A stretch of 64,000 nucleotides of DNA, taken from positions 1 to 64,000 of the forward strand of contig NZ_FOFP01000001.1 in the NCBI RefSeq assembly GCF_900110925.1, in the 5' to 3' direction. This DNA is from Pseudomonas cuatrocienegasensis (GTDB taxonomy: Bacteria; Pseudomonadota; Gammaproteobacteria; Pseudomonadales; Pseudomonadaceae). The position numbers and the translations under genes were made by a program. Below are positions 17,742 through 27,283 of this stretch, one piece after another; the first letter of the stretch is position 1; each line of letters starts with the position of its first letter. Below the pieces are notes generated by a model. It had not been told where the DNA came from and made no database searches. It worked only from the letters and a program-made list of their open reading frames with translations.

Positions 17742-18218
17742 ATGCCCAGTGCTGAAACGCGTCCACCGTTGCCGCCTTTTACCCGGGAGTCCGCCACCTT
17801 GAAAGTGCGTCTGGCCGAAGACGGTTGGAACAGCCGCGATCCGGCAAAAGTGGCCCTGGCCTATACCCCTGATACCCAATGGCGCAACCGCGCGGAGTTC
17901 GTGACCAGCCGTGCCGAAGCCCAGGCGTTTTTAGAGCGCAAATGGAACAAGGAGCTGGAATATCGCCTGATCAAGGAGCTGTGGGCGTTTACCGATAACC
18001 GCATTGCCGTGCGTTATGCCTATGAGTGGCACGACGACTCGGGCAACTGGTTTCGCTCTTACGGCAACGAGAACTGGGAGTTCGCCGAAAACGGCCTGAT
18101 GGCCCACCGGTTTGCCTGTATCAATGACCTGCCCATTCAGGCGTCCGAGCGTAAATTCCGCTGGCCACTGGGCCGTCGTCCTGACGAGCATCCGGGGCTT
18201 TCGCAATTGGGGCTATAA
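17742..18218 (+). CDS. DUF1348 (NTF2-like superfamily) protein
   Basis: This 158-residue cytoplasmic protein is a textbook DUF1348 member: [82 protein letters not shown], and [20 protein letters not shown] at the end. The fold is SnoaL/NTF2-like and the function is unknown. The start is fixed by AGGAG before the ATG. It stands alone after a 197-base gap that includes a 12-bp palindrome and a short TTATTCGCG-type fragment. The conserved Trp and Arg residues suggest a small-ligand pocket. Confidence 0.9.
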   Translation: MPSAETRPPLPPFTRESATLKVRLAEDGWNSRDPAKVALAYTPDTQWRNRAEFVTSRAEAQAFLERKWNKELEYRLIKELWAFTDNRIAVRYAYEWHDDSGNWFRSYGNENWEFAENGLMAHRFACINDLPIQASERKFRWPLGRRPDEHPGLSQLGL

Positions 18219-18259
18219 CGGCAATTGACTGCCGCAGTGTTCAAGGCTCTTCCACTGCG

Positions 18260-18856
18260 TTAGACCAGTATGGGCATCCAAGCCGAGATCAGCAGCAAGA
18301 ACGCCAGCACCTGGTTCAGTCGCTTGAGCGCCTGAGGCGAGCGTAAAACTCGGGCACTGCCCAAGCCGAGTAATGCCCATAGGGTCATGCACGGCAAGGA
18401 GACCAGCAGAAACAATAGCGTCAGGACCATCACCTGCAAAGTCTTGTCGCCAGCACCGACAAACACGCTGACCACTGCCACGGCCATCATCCAGACCTTG
18501 GGGTTGACCAGTTGCAGGGTGGCGGCACTGAGGACATTGATGCCCTTGCCGCGGGGGCTCGGCACGTCCAGGGAGGGCGGTGGACTATGGAAAATCTGCC
18601 ACGCCAGCCAGCTTAGCCACAGCACGCCGGACCACACCATCACCTGCTGGACAAGTGGAAAGCGCAGCAGCGTTTCACCTACGCCGAGACCGACGGCCAA
18701 CACTATAAATGCCGCCGCTGTGCATGCCCCCAAAATGATCGGCAGCGTGGCGCCTAGCCCGCACCTCGAACTGTGGCTCAACACCAGAATATTGGTCGGC
18801 CCTGGGGTAATCGAGGCAACAAAGGCAAACAGCAGAAAAGGCAGCAAGGACTCCAT
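18260..18856 (-). CDS. LysE-family translocator (amino acid exporter)
   Basis: This 198-residue inner membrane protein has six predicted helices and the family start FVASITPGPTNILVLSHSSRCGLGATLPIILG, then the second-half marker LQLVNPKVWMMAVAVVSVF. LysE/RhtB proteins export amino acids, homoserine lactone or similar compounds with the proton gradient. It lies 108 bases downstream of an AraC-type gene on the same strand, a pairing common in pseudomonads and suggesting activation by that regulator. The start is supported by GGGAG. The substrate is unknown. Confidence 0.9.
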   Translation of the reverse strand: MESLLPFLLFAFVASITPGPTNILVLSHSSRCGLGATLPIILGACTAAAFIVLAVGLGVGETLLRFPLVQQVMVWSGVLWLSWLAWQIFHSPPPSLDVPSPRGKGINVLSAATLQLVNPKVWMMAVAVVSVFVGAGDKTLQVMVLTLLFLLVSLPCMTLWALLGLGSARVLRSPQALKRLNQVLAFLLLISAWMPILV

Positions 18857-18964
18857 GGCTCAGGCTCCCTTGCAGTGCAATGAGACAGGCAAGGCGAGCA
18901 GTGACAACGGCATGGCATGGACTCCTGAATCGAAAAGAAGTCCATGGTTGCAAGTCAGTGCCAG

Positions 18965-19801
18965 TCAGTCTGGAAGGTTTGAGCAGCGCTTGCGGTAATC
19001 CGCTGGTGTGAGTTGGTAGGCCCGACGAAACCAGCGCCCCAGATGGCTTTGATCGGCGAACCCGAGGGCACTGGCCACCTGTGCCGGCAACTCGCCGCGG
19101 GCTAACAGCTGGCGGGCCTTGGCCAGCCGCAGCTGGATCAGATAAGCATGTGGGGCCAAGCCAAAGGCTGCCTTGAAGGCTCGAGTCAGGCGAAAGCGGT
19201 CAACTGCACAGGCTTGTGCCAGATCATCCAGACCGATGTTCTCGTAGACATGTGCATGCAGGTAATCACGTGCAACCTGGGCCACCAGCGGCAGACGCGG
19301 GTCACGCGATTGGCGTTTGCGCCAATCAAGGTGGCAAGTGAGCGAGTCGAGCAAGGTGTCGACGGCGTTCTGGCGCACGATGCGCAGATCACCGCCATGG
19401 AACGCGTGGAATGCCTGATTAATGGCCATGGACAGGTCGCGGTCCTGGCTCAGGGTGGCGGCAAAGCCCAGTTGGCTGTTGGCTGGTACGTGCTCGAACA
19501 GCGCGTGCAACTCTCTTTCCAGCCAATGCGGTTCAAGGTAGAGCATGGCATAGGTAAAGCCTTCCTCGGTCGGCGCATGCCCATCGTGGATTTCCCCTGG
19601 CTCGAGCATAAAGACCTTGCCCGGTGTGCTGAGATGGCGCACACGCCGGCAATTGAACTGCTGTACGCCCTGTTCGGTTACCCCCACCAGAAAGCTGTCA
19701 TGCCAATGCGGATCGTAGGCATGCCCCTGAAAATGGGCGCGAATAGACTCAATCCCGGTATCGGCATCCTGGGACAGCTCAATCCAGTTGCGTGTATCCA
19801 C
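18965..19801 (-). CDS. AraC-family transcriptional regulator
   Basis: The 278-residue protein starts at a GTG with GGAG seven bases upstream. The N-terminal half is a cupin-like sensor (HWHDSFLVGVTEQGVQQFNCRRV, MLEPGEIHDGHAP). The C-terminal half has two HTH motifs (LDDLAQACAVDRFRLTRAFKAAFGLAPHAYLIQLRLAKARQLL and ALGFADQSHLGRWFRRAYQLTPADYRK). It precedes the LysE exporter on the same strand and probably senses an amino-acid-like ligand to induce it (inference). Confidence 0.9.
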   Translation of the reverse strand: MDTRNWIELSQDADTGIESIRAHFQGHAYDPHWHDSFLVGVTEQGVQQFNCRRVRHLSTPGKVFMLEPGEIHDGHAPTEEGFTYAMLYLEPHWLERELHALFEHVPANSQLGFAATLSQDRDLSMAINQAFHAFHGGDLRIVRQNAVDTLLDSLTCHLDWRKRQSRDPRLPLVAQVARDYLHAHVYENIGLDDLAQACAVDRFRLTRAFKAAFGLAPHAYLIQLRLAKARQLLARGELPAQVASALGFADQSHLGRWFRRAYQLTPADYRKRCSNLPD

Positions 19802-19874
19802 GGATGACTCCAGAAGTGGTTGTTCAGCTTAATCTGCGTGGGCGCTCAAATTACTGCGTTTTGCCGAGCGCTGT

Positions 19875-21350
19875 TTAGAAGATTTGTGCAGCGCTGAGCA
19901 ACTGCTGTGCCGGCTCACGGGGTTGCCAGCCGCCACCGAGGGCCTTGAAGGCCGCGACCGCTGCGCGGGCTGATTCCGTCTGCGCCTGTGCGCGCGTATC
20001 GCTGGCGCGCAGCAAGGTTTCATCGGCATTCAAGACTTCGATCAGACTGACAGCCCCCTTCTGATAGGCCATAAACGAAGCATCGCGTGCTTGGCCGAGC
20101 GAGTCGACGCCCCTGGCAAGTAGCGTTGCCTGCTGCTCGCGGTTGACCAGTGCCGAGAAGGCGTTTTCTACATCCTCGGTGGCGCGCAGCACGGCCAGTC
20201 GATAGGCCGCCAGCATCTCGGCCTCCTGGCCCTTGGCCAGGTCGATCTGCGCGTTGATCCGGCCGAAATCGAACAGACGCCAGCGCAGGCCCAGCACGCC
20301 GGCGGTCTGGCTGGCGGCGTTACTGAACAGGTTGCCGCTGGACACCGAGGTCGCACTGCCAATCAGTCCACTCAGGGAGAGCTTGGGGTAATACTCGGCG
20401 ATGGCGACGCCGATACGTGCGTTGGCGGCGGCCAGTTGGCGTTCGGCCGCAATCAGATCGGGGCGGCGTCTGAGCAGGTCACCCGGTGACCCCGTCGCCG
20501 CAATCTGCGGCGCAGCCGGTATGGCGGTCGCTTCGGCCAGTTCCGTGCGGTGTGTGCCGGGCGATACGCCGAGCATCACATCCATTGCGTTCATGGCCGC
20601 CGTCAGGGCCGTATCGAGGACGGGGACGGATGCCTGAACCTGGGCGAGTGCCCCTTCAGCCTGATGGACCTGGAGTTCGGCAGCCAGCCCCTTGCTATAA
20701 AGAAGATTGACCCTCGCAAGCAGCTCTTGCTGGGTCTGTATCTGCTTGTGGGCAATGTCGAGACGGGCCTGCAGCCCGCGGATGCTGATGTAAATGTCTG
20801 CGGTCTGTGCCGCCACAGCCAATCGTGTGGCGCTCGCCCCGGCGTCGCTCGCCTGGTACTCGGCCAGCGCTGCTTCGCGTTCGCGGCGCAGGCCACCGAA
20901 CAGGTCCAGCTCCCAGCTCGCGCCAAGATTGGCTTCATAGGCATTGCCGTAGCGGTCGAACTCGGGTGTCGAATTCAGCACTTGTCCCAGCGGCGTTTCA
21001 ACTGACTGGTAGGTCCTGGCCGCTTGACCGCTGATGTTGCCAGAGGGCAGCAAAGCGGCATTCGCCGCTCCCAGTCCAGCACGCGCCTGAGCGACGCGGG
21101 CGGCCGCCTGTGACAGGTCGAGGTTCTGCTCAAGGGCCAGGGTTACGAAGCGCGTTAGCTGCGGGTCGTCGAAACCTGTCCACCAGGCGATAAGGCTGGC
21201 ATTGGCAGCGGCATGCCGTTGCTCGACTACCGTTTGCCCCAGGTATCGCTCCGGCAGGGGCGTATCGGGTTGCGTGTAGTCGGGGCCGACGGCGCAGCCT
21301 GCCGAGAGGCTGACGCTGATAAGCAGGGCAAGAACGCGCTTGGTTGGCAT
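19875..21350 (-). CDS. NodT/OprM-type outer membrane efflux lipoprotein of the second RND system
   Basis: I set the start at the ATG at 21350. It gives a short lipoprotein signal (MPTKRVLALLISVSLSAGC) with the lipidated Cys at residue 19 of 491. An upstream GTG at 21413 would fall inside the TetR operator. The OEP repeats are recognisable from SLIAWWTGFDDPQLTRF, LGASWELDLFGGLRRERE, LLRRRPDLIAAERQLAAANARIGVA and FRLAVL-type segments. It is transcribed away from tetR and the adaptor/pump genes but shares their control region, so it is probably co-repressed with them. It forms the outer membrane exit duct. Confidence 0.9.
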   Translation of the reverse strand: MPTKRVLALLISVSLSAGCAVGPDYTQPDTPLPERYLGQTVVEQRHAAANASLIAWWTGFDDPQLTRFVTLALEQNLDLSQAAARVAQARAGLGAANAALLPSGNISGQAARTYQSVETPLGQVLNSTPEFDRYGNAYEANLGASWELDLFGGLRREREAALAEYQASDAGASATRLAVAAQTADIYISIRGLQARLDIAHKQIQTQQELLARVNLLYSKGLAAELQVHQAEGALAQVQASVPVLDTALTAAMNAMDVMLGVSPGTHRTELAEATAIPAAPQIAATGSPGDLLRRRPDLIAAERQLAAANARIGVAIAEYYPKLSLSGLIGSATSVSSGNLFSNAASQTAGVLGLRWRLFDFGRINAQIDLAKGQEAEMLAAYRLAVLRATEDVENAFSALVNREQQATLLARGVDSLGQARDASFMAYQKGAVSLIEVLNADETLLRASDTRAQAQTESARAAVAAFKALGGGWQPREPAQQLLSAAQIF

Positions 21351-21390
21351 GGGCTTATTCCAGAACGGGGTATGATAAACAGACTGCTTG

Positions 21391-21416
21391 TGACCATAAT
21401 ACGTATTGGTCACTAG
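21391..21416. promoter_or_regulatory. Putative TetR operator 1 (between OMF and tetR)
   Basis: A 22-base site runs from TGACCA to TTGGTCA (21391-21412) and is followed by CTAG. The TGACCA and TGGTCA ends are inverted repeats. It lies between the divergent outer membrane gene and tetR. The same layout, TGAC-N-ATTGGTCACTAG with identical spacing, occurs upstream of the adaptor gene. Confidence 0.6.
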
Positions 21417-21452
21417 TTGTCCACTTTAAATATTGGCAGTAGGCATGTACCC

Positions 21453-22070
21453 ATGAGCAAGACAGAGCTTAATTCAGGTTCGGTCCGCGGCCCGGTTGAT
21501 CACGATGTGCGCGTTCAGATCGTTGCCGCCGCAACCGAGCACTTCAGCCTGTATGGCTACGAGAAGACCACCGTTTCCGATCTCGCCAAGGCCATCGGCT
21601 TTTCCAAGGCCTATATCTACAAGTTCTTCGAGTCCAAGCAGGCCATTGGCGAGTCGATCTGCGCCAACTGTCTGAGCCAGATCGAGGCCGATGTCAGGGC
21701 GGCCGTCAGTGAGGCCGAACACCCGCCGGAGCAGCTGCGGCGGATGTTCAAGTCGATCGTCGAGGCCAGCCTGCGTCTGTTTTCCCAGGACCGTAAGCTC
21801 TACGAGATTGCGACGTCGGCGGCGACCGAGCGCTGGCAGGCGGCGCTTGCTTATGAAGGGCGCATCCGCGAGTTGCTGCAGGACATCCTCCAGGCCGGTC
21901 GGCAAAGCGGAGACTTCGAGCGCAAGACGCCCCTGGATGAAACCGTGATGGCGATCTATCTGGTTCTTCGGCCCTATATCAACCCACTGCTGCTGCAGCA
22001 CGGCTTCGACTACATCGACGAGGCGCCGGCGCAACTGTCCAGCCTGGTACTGCGCAGCCTGTCACCGTAA
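21453..22070 (+). CDS. TetR-family repressor of the second RND system
   Basis: With the ATG at 21453 (AGTAGG upstream) the protein has 205 residues. The HTH is GYEKTTVSDLAKAIGFSKAYIYKFFESKQAIGESI at about residues 35-70; the remainder is the helical ligand domain. It sits between the divergent outer membrane gene and the adaptor-pump genes. Near-identical candidate operators are found on both sides of it, so it probably represses all components and itself. A TTG at 21417 would extend the N-terminus into the operator and is unlikely. Confidence 0.9.
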   Translation: MSKTELNSGSVRGPVDHDVRVQIVAAATEHFSLYGYEKTTVSDLAKAIGFSKAYIYKFFESKQAIGESICANCLSQIEADVRAAVSEAEHPPEQLRRMFKSIVEASLRLFSQDRKLYEIATSAATERWQAALAYEGRIRELLQDILQAGRQSGDFERKTPLDETVMAIYLVLRPYINPLLLQHGFDYIDEAPAQLSSLVLRSLSP

Positions 22071-22087
22071 CAGCATCATTGTCGTTG

Positions 22088-22113
22088 TGACTATTGACTA
22101 AATTGGTCACTAG
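22088..22113. promoter_or_regulatory. Putative TetR operator 2 (upstream of the adaptor gene)
   Basis: A 22-base site starts TGACTA and ends ATTGGTCA (22088-22109), followed by CTAG. It has the same half-site spacing and the same right half as operator 1 on the other side of tetR. It ends 43 bases before the adaptor start codon. Confidence 0.6.
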
Positions 22114-22155
22114 AATCAAAGTGAGAGCCCCGATCATTTCGCGTATGGGACTCTC

Positions 22156-23286
22156 ATGCTCCGGCGTCGCTTTGTTTTACCTACCCTTATCTGCGTATTG
22201 CCGTTTGCGTTGGTTGCGTGCGGCGAGAAGACGCAAACCGATCCACGCACCGAAGCGCCGCTGGTGCGTGCCGCTACCGTGCAACAGGCAATCCCCGCTT
22301 CGCGTTCCTTCAGCGGAACCGTAACGGCGCGCGTGCAGAGCGACCTGGGTTTTCGTGTCGCCGGCAAGGTGCTGGAACGGCTTGTGGATGCGGGGCAGAC
22401 CGTCAAGCGCGGTCAGCCACTGATGCGTATCGACCCCGTCGACCTGAAACTTGCCGCCCATGCACAGCGCGAAGCGGTCGCCGCTGCGCGAGCGCTGGCA
22501 CAGCAAACCCGTGATGATGAAGCGCGCTACCGCGACCTACGCGGAACCGGCGCGATATCGGCGTCGGCCTATGATCAGTTCAAGGCCGCGGCGGATTCCG
22601 CCAACGCCCAGCTCCGTGCGGCCCAGGCCCAGGCGGAGGTAGCCCTCAATGCGACCCGTTATGCCGAGTTGCGGGCGGATGCCGACGGCGTTGTCATGGA
22701 CACGCTGGTCGAGCCCGGGCAGGTCGTCAGTGCCGGCCAAGCCGTAGTGCGTCTGGCACATGCCGGCTCCCGTGAAGCGCTTATCCAGTTGCCGGAAACC
22801 CTGCGCCCGGCGCTCGGCTCCGCTGCCCAGGCCATGCTCTTCGGCAATGCTGCCGTTAGCGTCCCGGCCACATTGCGGCAACTCTCGGATGTAGCGGATA
22901 GCCAGACCCGCACCTTTGAGGCGCGCTATGTGCTGGAAGGGGCGTTGGCTAACGCGCCCTTGGGCACCACGATCACCGTGCAGATTTCGCACGGGCCTGC
23001 CGCAACGGAGCATTCCTCCGTGCAAGAACTCTTGCAGGTGCCGATCGGCGCGCTGTACGACGCGGGCAAGGGCCCCGGTGTGTGGGTTATCCAGGGCGAA
23101 CCGGCACAGGTTCACTGGCAATCGGTGGTGGTTCAGCACCTTGATGATGAGCACGCACGCATCACTGCCCCGCTCAAGCAAGGTGAGCGGGTCGTTGCGC
23201 TCGGCGTGCACCTGCTGCGCGAAGACCAACAGGTACGGGTGGCCGGTGAGGCCGCCGTCGCGGCGGCCGAGGGAGACCGGCCATGA
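22156..23286 (+). CDS. RND efflux periplasmic adaptor lipoprotein
   Basis: The 376-residue product has a lipoprotein signal (LPTLICVLPFALVAC, Cys at residue 22). The lipoyl halves are SDLGFRVAGKVLERLVDAGQTVKRGQPLMRIDP and ELRADADGVVMDTLVEPGQVVSAGQAVVRLAH, and the alpha-hairpin is Ala-rich (about 95-165). Its stop overlaps the pump start by four bases (ATGA). It belongs to the TetR-controlled system. Unlike the first adaptor in this window it is lipid-anchored, so the two systems are not recent duplicates. Confidence 0.93.
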   Translation: MLRRRFVLPTLICVLPFALVACGEKTQTDPRTEAPLVRAATVQQAIPASRSFSGTVTARVQSDLGFRVAGKVLERLVDAGQTVKRGQPLMRIDPVDLKLAAHAQREAVAAARALAQQTRDDEARYRDLRGTGAISASAYDQFKAAADSANAQLRAAQAQAEVALNATRYAELRADADGVVMDTLVEPGQVVSAGQAVVRLAHAGSREALIQLPETLRPALGSAAQAMLFGNAAVSVPATLRQLSDVADSQTRTFEARYVLEGALANAPLGTTITVQISHGPAATEHSSVQELLQVPIGALYDAGKGPGVWVIQGEPAQVHWQSVVVQHLDDEHARITAPLKQGERVVALGVHLLREDQQVRVAGEAAVAAAEGDRP

Positions 23287-26200
23287 GCGAAGGGCGTTTC
23301 AACCTGTCAGCGCTTGCTGTACGCGAGCGTTCCATCACCCTGTTTCTGGTCTGCCTGATCTCGCTCGCTGGGGTTATCGCGTTTCTCAAATTGGGTCGTG
23401 CGGAGGACCCGGCGTTCACGGTCAAAGTGATGACCATCGTCACCGCCTGGCCCGGTGCTACCGCCCAGGAAATGCAGGACCAGGTCGCCGAGAAAATCGA
23501 AAAGCGTCTGCAGGAGCTGCGCTGGTACGACCGTAGCGAGACCTACACCCGACCAGGCCTGGCCTTTACCACCTTGTCGCTGCGCGACAGCACGCCGCCT
23601 TCTGAGGTGCCGGAGGAGTTCTACCAGGCCCGCAAGAAGATCAGCGACGAGGCGAAAACGCTGCCCGCCGGGGTGATCGGCCCGCTGGTCAATGACGAGT
23701 ATTCCGACGTCACCTTCGCCCTGTTCGCACTCAAGGCCAAGGGCGAGCCGCAGCGCCGCCTGGTGCGCGACGCCGAGACGTTGCGCCAACGGCTGCTGCA
23801 CGTGCCGGGGGTGAAAAAGGTCAACATCATCGGCGAGCAAGCCGAGCGCATCTTCGTCGAGTTCTCCCATGAGCGCCTGGCGACCCTGGGCATTGGCCCG
23901 CAGGAGGTGTTCGCCGCGCTCAACGGGCAGAACGCCCTGACCCCGGCCGGCTCAGTGGAAACCCGCGGCCCGGACGTGTTCCTGCGCCTGGATGGCGCCT
24001 TCGATGAGCTGCAGAAGATTCGCGACACGCCGGTGATCGCCCAGGGCCGAACCCTGAAGCTGTCGGATGTCGCCACAGTCAAGCGCGGCTATGAGGACCC
24101 GGCGACCTTCCTGATTCGCAACGGTGGCGAGCCGGCCCTGCTGCTCGGCATTGTCATGCGCGAGGGTTGGAACGGGCTCGACCTGGGCAAGGCGCTGAAC
24201 GGCGAAGTGAGTGCGATCAACGCCGAGTTGCCGCTGGGCATGAGCCTGAGCAAGGTCACGGACCAGGCCGTCAACATCGCCTCGTCGGTTGACGAATTTA
24301 TGGTCAAGTTCTTCGTCGCGCTGTTGGTGGTCATGCTGGTGTGCTTCGTCAGCATGGGCTGGCGCGTCGGTGTTGTGGTCGCCGTGGCAGTGCCGCTGAC
24401 GCTGGCGATGGTCTTCGTGGTGATGGCTGCCAGCGGCAAGAACTTCGACCGCATCACCCTGGGCTCGCTGATTCTGGCATTGGGTCTGCTGGTGGACGAC
24501 GCCATCATCGCCATCGAGATGATGGTGGTGAAGATGGAGGAGGGCTACGACCGCGTGCAGGCCTCCGCCTATGCCTGGAGCCATACGGCGGCGCCGATGC
24601 TCTCCGGTACCCTGGTCACCGCCGTCGGTTTCATGCCCAACGGTTTTGCCCGCTCCACCGCTGGCGAATACACCAGCAACATGTTCTGGATCGTCGGTAT
24701 CGCGTTGATCGCCTCCTGGCTGGTCGCGGTAGTCTTCACACCTTACTTCGGCGTCAAGCTGCTGCCCGAAATTAAGAAGGTTGAGGGCGGCCATGGCGCC
24801 ATCTACGACACCCCACGCTACAACCGTTTTCGCCAGCTACTGGGCCGGGTCATTGCCCACAAGTGGCTGGTCGCCGGCTCCGTGGTCGGATTGTTCGTCG
24901 TGGCGGTGCTTGGCATGGGCCTGGTCAAGAAGCAGTTCTTCCCCATCTCCGACCGCCCCGAGGTGCTGGTCGAGGTGCAGATGCCCTACGGCACCTCCAT
25001 TACCCAGACCAGCGCCGCCGCGGAAAAAGTCGAGACCTGGCTGGCTCAGCAGGAAGAGGCGAAGATCGTCACCGCCTACATCGGCCAGGGCGCGCCGCGC
25101 TTCTTCATGGCCATGGGGCCGGAGCTGCCTGATCCTTCGTTTGCCAAGATTGTCGTGCGGACCGACAGCCAGGAAGCGCGCGAAGCATTGAAGCACCGGC
25201 TACGTCAGGTGATTGCCGAGGGGCTGGCCAGCGAGGCGCAGGTGCGCGTCAGCCAGTTGGTGTTCGGTCCGTATTCGCCGTACCCGGTTGCTTATCGCGT
25301 CACCGGCCCGAACCCGGACACGCTGCGTGATATAGCCGCCGAGGTGCAGCAGGTGCTGGACGCCAGCCCGCTGATGCGCACGGTCAATAGCGACTGGGGC
25401 ACCCGCGTGCCTGCGCTGCACTTCAACCTGCAGCAGGATCGTCTGCAGGCAGTGGGGCTCACTTCCAGCGCCGTTGCACAACAGTTGCAGTTCCTGCTCA
25501 GCGGCGTACCGATCACCGCCGTTCGCGAAGACATCCGCACGGTGCAGGTGATGGCCCGGGCGGCCGGCGATATTCGCTTCGATCCAACCCGCGTCATGGA
25601 CTTCACCCTGGCCGGTGCCGATGGCCAGCGCATCCCGTTGTCGCAGATCGGCACCGTGGAGGTGCGCATGGAAGAGCCGATCATGCGCTGGCGCGACCGT
25701 ATGCCGACCATCACTGTGCGTGGCGATATCGCCGAAGGTCTGCAACCGCCAGACGTATCGACGGCCATCACCCAGCAGTTGCAAGCGATCATGGCGAAGC
25801 TACCGAGCGGTTATCGCATCGAGCAGGCGGGCTCCATCGAGGAGTCGGGCAAGGCCATGGTCGCCATGTTGCCGCTGTTCCCGATCATGCTGGCCGTCAC
25901 GCTGATCATCATCATCCTGCAGGTGCGTTCGATCTCCGCAATGATCATGGTCTTCCTGACCAGCCCGTTGGGGCTGATCGGTGTGGTGCCGACGCTGATC
26001 CTGTTCCAGCAGCCGTTCGGCATCAATGCATTGGTCGGCCTGATTGCGCTGTCCGGCATCCTCATGCGCAACACGCTGATTCTGATCGGGCAGATCCACC
26101 ACAACGAACAGGCCGGTCTCGATCCGTTCCGCGCCGTGGTCGAGGCCACCGTGCAGCGTGCCCGCCCGGTAATCCTCACCGCATTGGCGGCGATTCTGGC

Positions 26201-26372
26201 GTTTATTCCGCTGACCCATTCGGTGTTCTGGGGAACGCTTGCCTACACCCTGATCGGCGGCACCCTGGCGGGAACCGTGCTGACCCTGGTGTTCCTGCCG
26301 GCCATGTACTCCATCTGGTTCCGGATCAAACCCGATAGCAGTAGCCGCTTCCTGGAGGCGCAGCCCGCATAA
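23283..26372 (+). CDS. RND-family efflux permease with Arg in the TM10 relay position
   Basis: This full-length 1029-residue pump has [32 protein letters not shown] near the N-terminus and relay aspartates D405-D406 in [15 protein letters not shown]. The TM10 segment reads [13 protein letters not shown], so the lysine found in AcrB-like pumps is replaced by arginine, as in a separate subgroup of RND pumps. It follows the lipoprotein adaptor with translational overlap. An SDR gene, a FabF-like gene and a second TetR gene continue downstream on the same strand. The substrate is unknown. Confidence 0.92.
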   Translation: MSEGRFNLSALAVRERSITLFLVCLISLAGVIAFLKLGRAEDPAFTVKVMTIVTAWPGATAQEMQDQVAEKIEKRLQELRWYDRSETYTRPGLAFTTLSLRDSTPPSEVPEEFYQARKKISDEAKTLPAGVIGPLVNDEYSDVTFALFALKAKGEPQRRLVRDAETLRQRLLHVPGVKKVNIIGEQAERIFVEFSHERLATLGIGPQEVFAALNGQNALTPAGSVETRGPDVFLRLDGAFDELQKIRDTPVIAQGRTLKLSDVATVKRGYEDPATFLIRNGGEPALLLGIVMREGWNGLDLGKALNGEVSAINAELPLGMSLSKVTDQAVNIASSVDEFMVKFFVALLVVMLVCFVSMGWRVGVVVAVAVPLTLAMVFVVMAASGKNFDRITLGSLILALGLLVDDAIIAIEMMVVKMEEGYDRVQASAYAWSHTAAPMLSGTLVTAVGFMPNGFARSTAGEYTSNMFWIVGIALIASWLVAVVFTPYFGVKLLPEIKKVEGGHGAIYDTPRYNRFRQLLGRVIAHKWLVAGSVVGLFVVAVLGMGLVKKQFFPISDRPEVLVEVQMPYGTSITQTSAAAEKVETWLAQQEEAKIVTAYIGQGAPRFFMAMGPELPDPSFAKIVVRTDSQEAREALKHRLRQVIAEGLASEAQVRVSQLVFGPYSPYPVAYRVTGPNPDTLRDIAAEVQQVLDASPLMRTVNSDWGTRVPALHFNLQQDRLQAVGLTSSAVAQQLQFLLSGVPITAVREDIRTVQVMARAAGDIRFDPTRVMDFTLAGADGQRIPLSQIGTVEVRMEEPIMRWRDRMPTITVRGDIAEGLQPPDVSTAITQQLQAIMAKLPSGYRIEQAGSIEESGKAMVAMLPLFPIMLAVTLIIIILQVRSISAMIMVFLTSPLGLIGVVPTLILFQQPFGINALVGLIALSGILMRNTLILIGQIHHNEQAGLDPFRAVVEATVQRARPVILTALAAILAFIPLTHSVFWGTLAYTLIGGTLAGTVLTLVFLPAMYSIWFRIKPDSSSRFLEAQPA

Positions 26373-26433
26373 ACAGGCGTCTGTGGCGGGCAGGCCCTGG
26401 CGCATTTTTTCATCTAAAGCGAGAGAAACTGCT

Positions 26434-27240
26434 ATGTCGAATTCAAACGTTGTTCTGGTTACCGGCGTGTCATCGGGCATTGGCCGTGCCGCCGCGGAGC
26501 AATTTGTCAAACAGGGTTGCCGGGTATTTGGCAGCGTACGCAGCATTGCCAACGCCAGCCCATTGGCCGGTGTCGAGTTGGTCGAGATGGATGTGCGCGA
26601 GGAAACCTCTGTTCGTCTTGGCATCCAATCCATCATCGACCAGGCCAAGCGCATTGACGTGCTCGTCAATAACGCGGGTACGACCCTGATCGGCGCGGTG
26701 GAAGAAACCGCAGTCAGCGAGGCCGTGGCGCTGTTCGATAGCAATGTCTTCGGCATTCTGCGCATGGTCCAGGCGGTACTGCCGCACATGCGCGCGCAGC
26801 GTAGCGGACGGATCGTCAATGTCAGTTCGGTGCTCGGCTTTCTTCCCGCGCCGTATATGGGGCTTTATTCGGCTTCCAAGCATGCGGTGGAAGGGCTGTC
26901 GGAAACCCTGGATCACGAGGTGCGCAAGTTCGGTATTCGCGTTGCGCTGGTCGAGCCATCTTTCACCAAGACCAATCTGGACCTCAATGCGCCTCAGGCG
27001 GCCTTGAGAATTGCGGCATACGACAGCGAGCGGGCGACCGTCTCCCAGGCCATACAGATGAACGTGCACAAAGCGCCGGCGCCCGAAAGTGTCGCCGCGA
27101 CCATCGTCGAAGCCGCCCTGGGCGGCTGGAAGATGCGCCACACGCCCAGTGGCGAGGCCACTTTGCTGAGAAGGCTGCGCCGCTTCATGCCGGCAGGCCC
27201 TGTCGATTCTGGCCTGCGCAAGACTTTCGGTATCGGCTGA
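26434..27240 (+). CDS. Short-chain dehydrogenase/reductase
   Basis: The start at 26434 (GAGAG upstream) gives 268 residues. The nucleotide-binding motif [11 protein letters not shown] is at about residue 12, NNAG at about 85, and the active-site Ser and [11 protein letters not shown] (Tyr-x3-Lys) near 145-155. The C-terminal part ([15 protein letters not shown]) resembles the classical SDR group annotated as oxidoreductases of fatty or retinoid-like substrates. It begins 62 bases after the pump gene and precedes a FabF-like synthase, so a lipid-related role is possible (inference). Confidence 0.9.
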   Translation: MSNSNVVLVTGVSSGIGRAAAEQFVKQGCRVFGSVRSIANASPLAGVELVEMDVREETSVRLGIQSIIDQAKRIDVLVNNAGTTLIGAVEETAVSEAVALFDSNVFGILRMVQAVLPHMRAQRSGRIVNVSSVLGFLPAPYMGLYSASKHAVEGLSETLDHEVRKFGIRVALVEPSFTKTNLDLNAPQAALRIAAYDSERATVSQAIQMNVHKAPAPESVAATIVEAALGGWKMRHTPSGEATLLRRLRRFMPAGPVDSGLRKTFGIG

Positions 27241-27283
27241 AAGCGCGTTGGCTATCCCATCATCAGCGTTGCAGGATCGAGAT

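Noticed and set aside
25800..26819. 339-codon frame opposite the second pump and the SDR gene
   Set aside because: It spans the end of one certain gene and the start of another on the plus strand and has a shadow composition.
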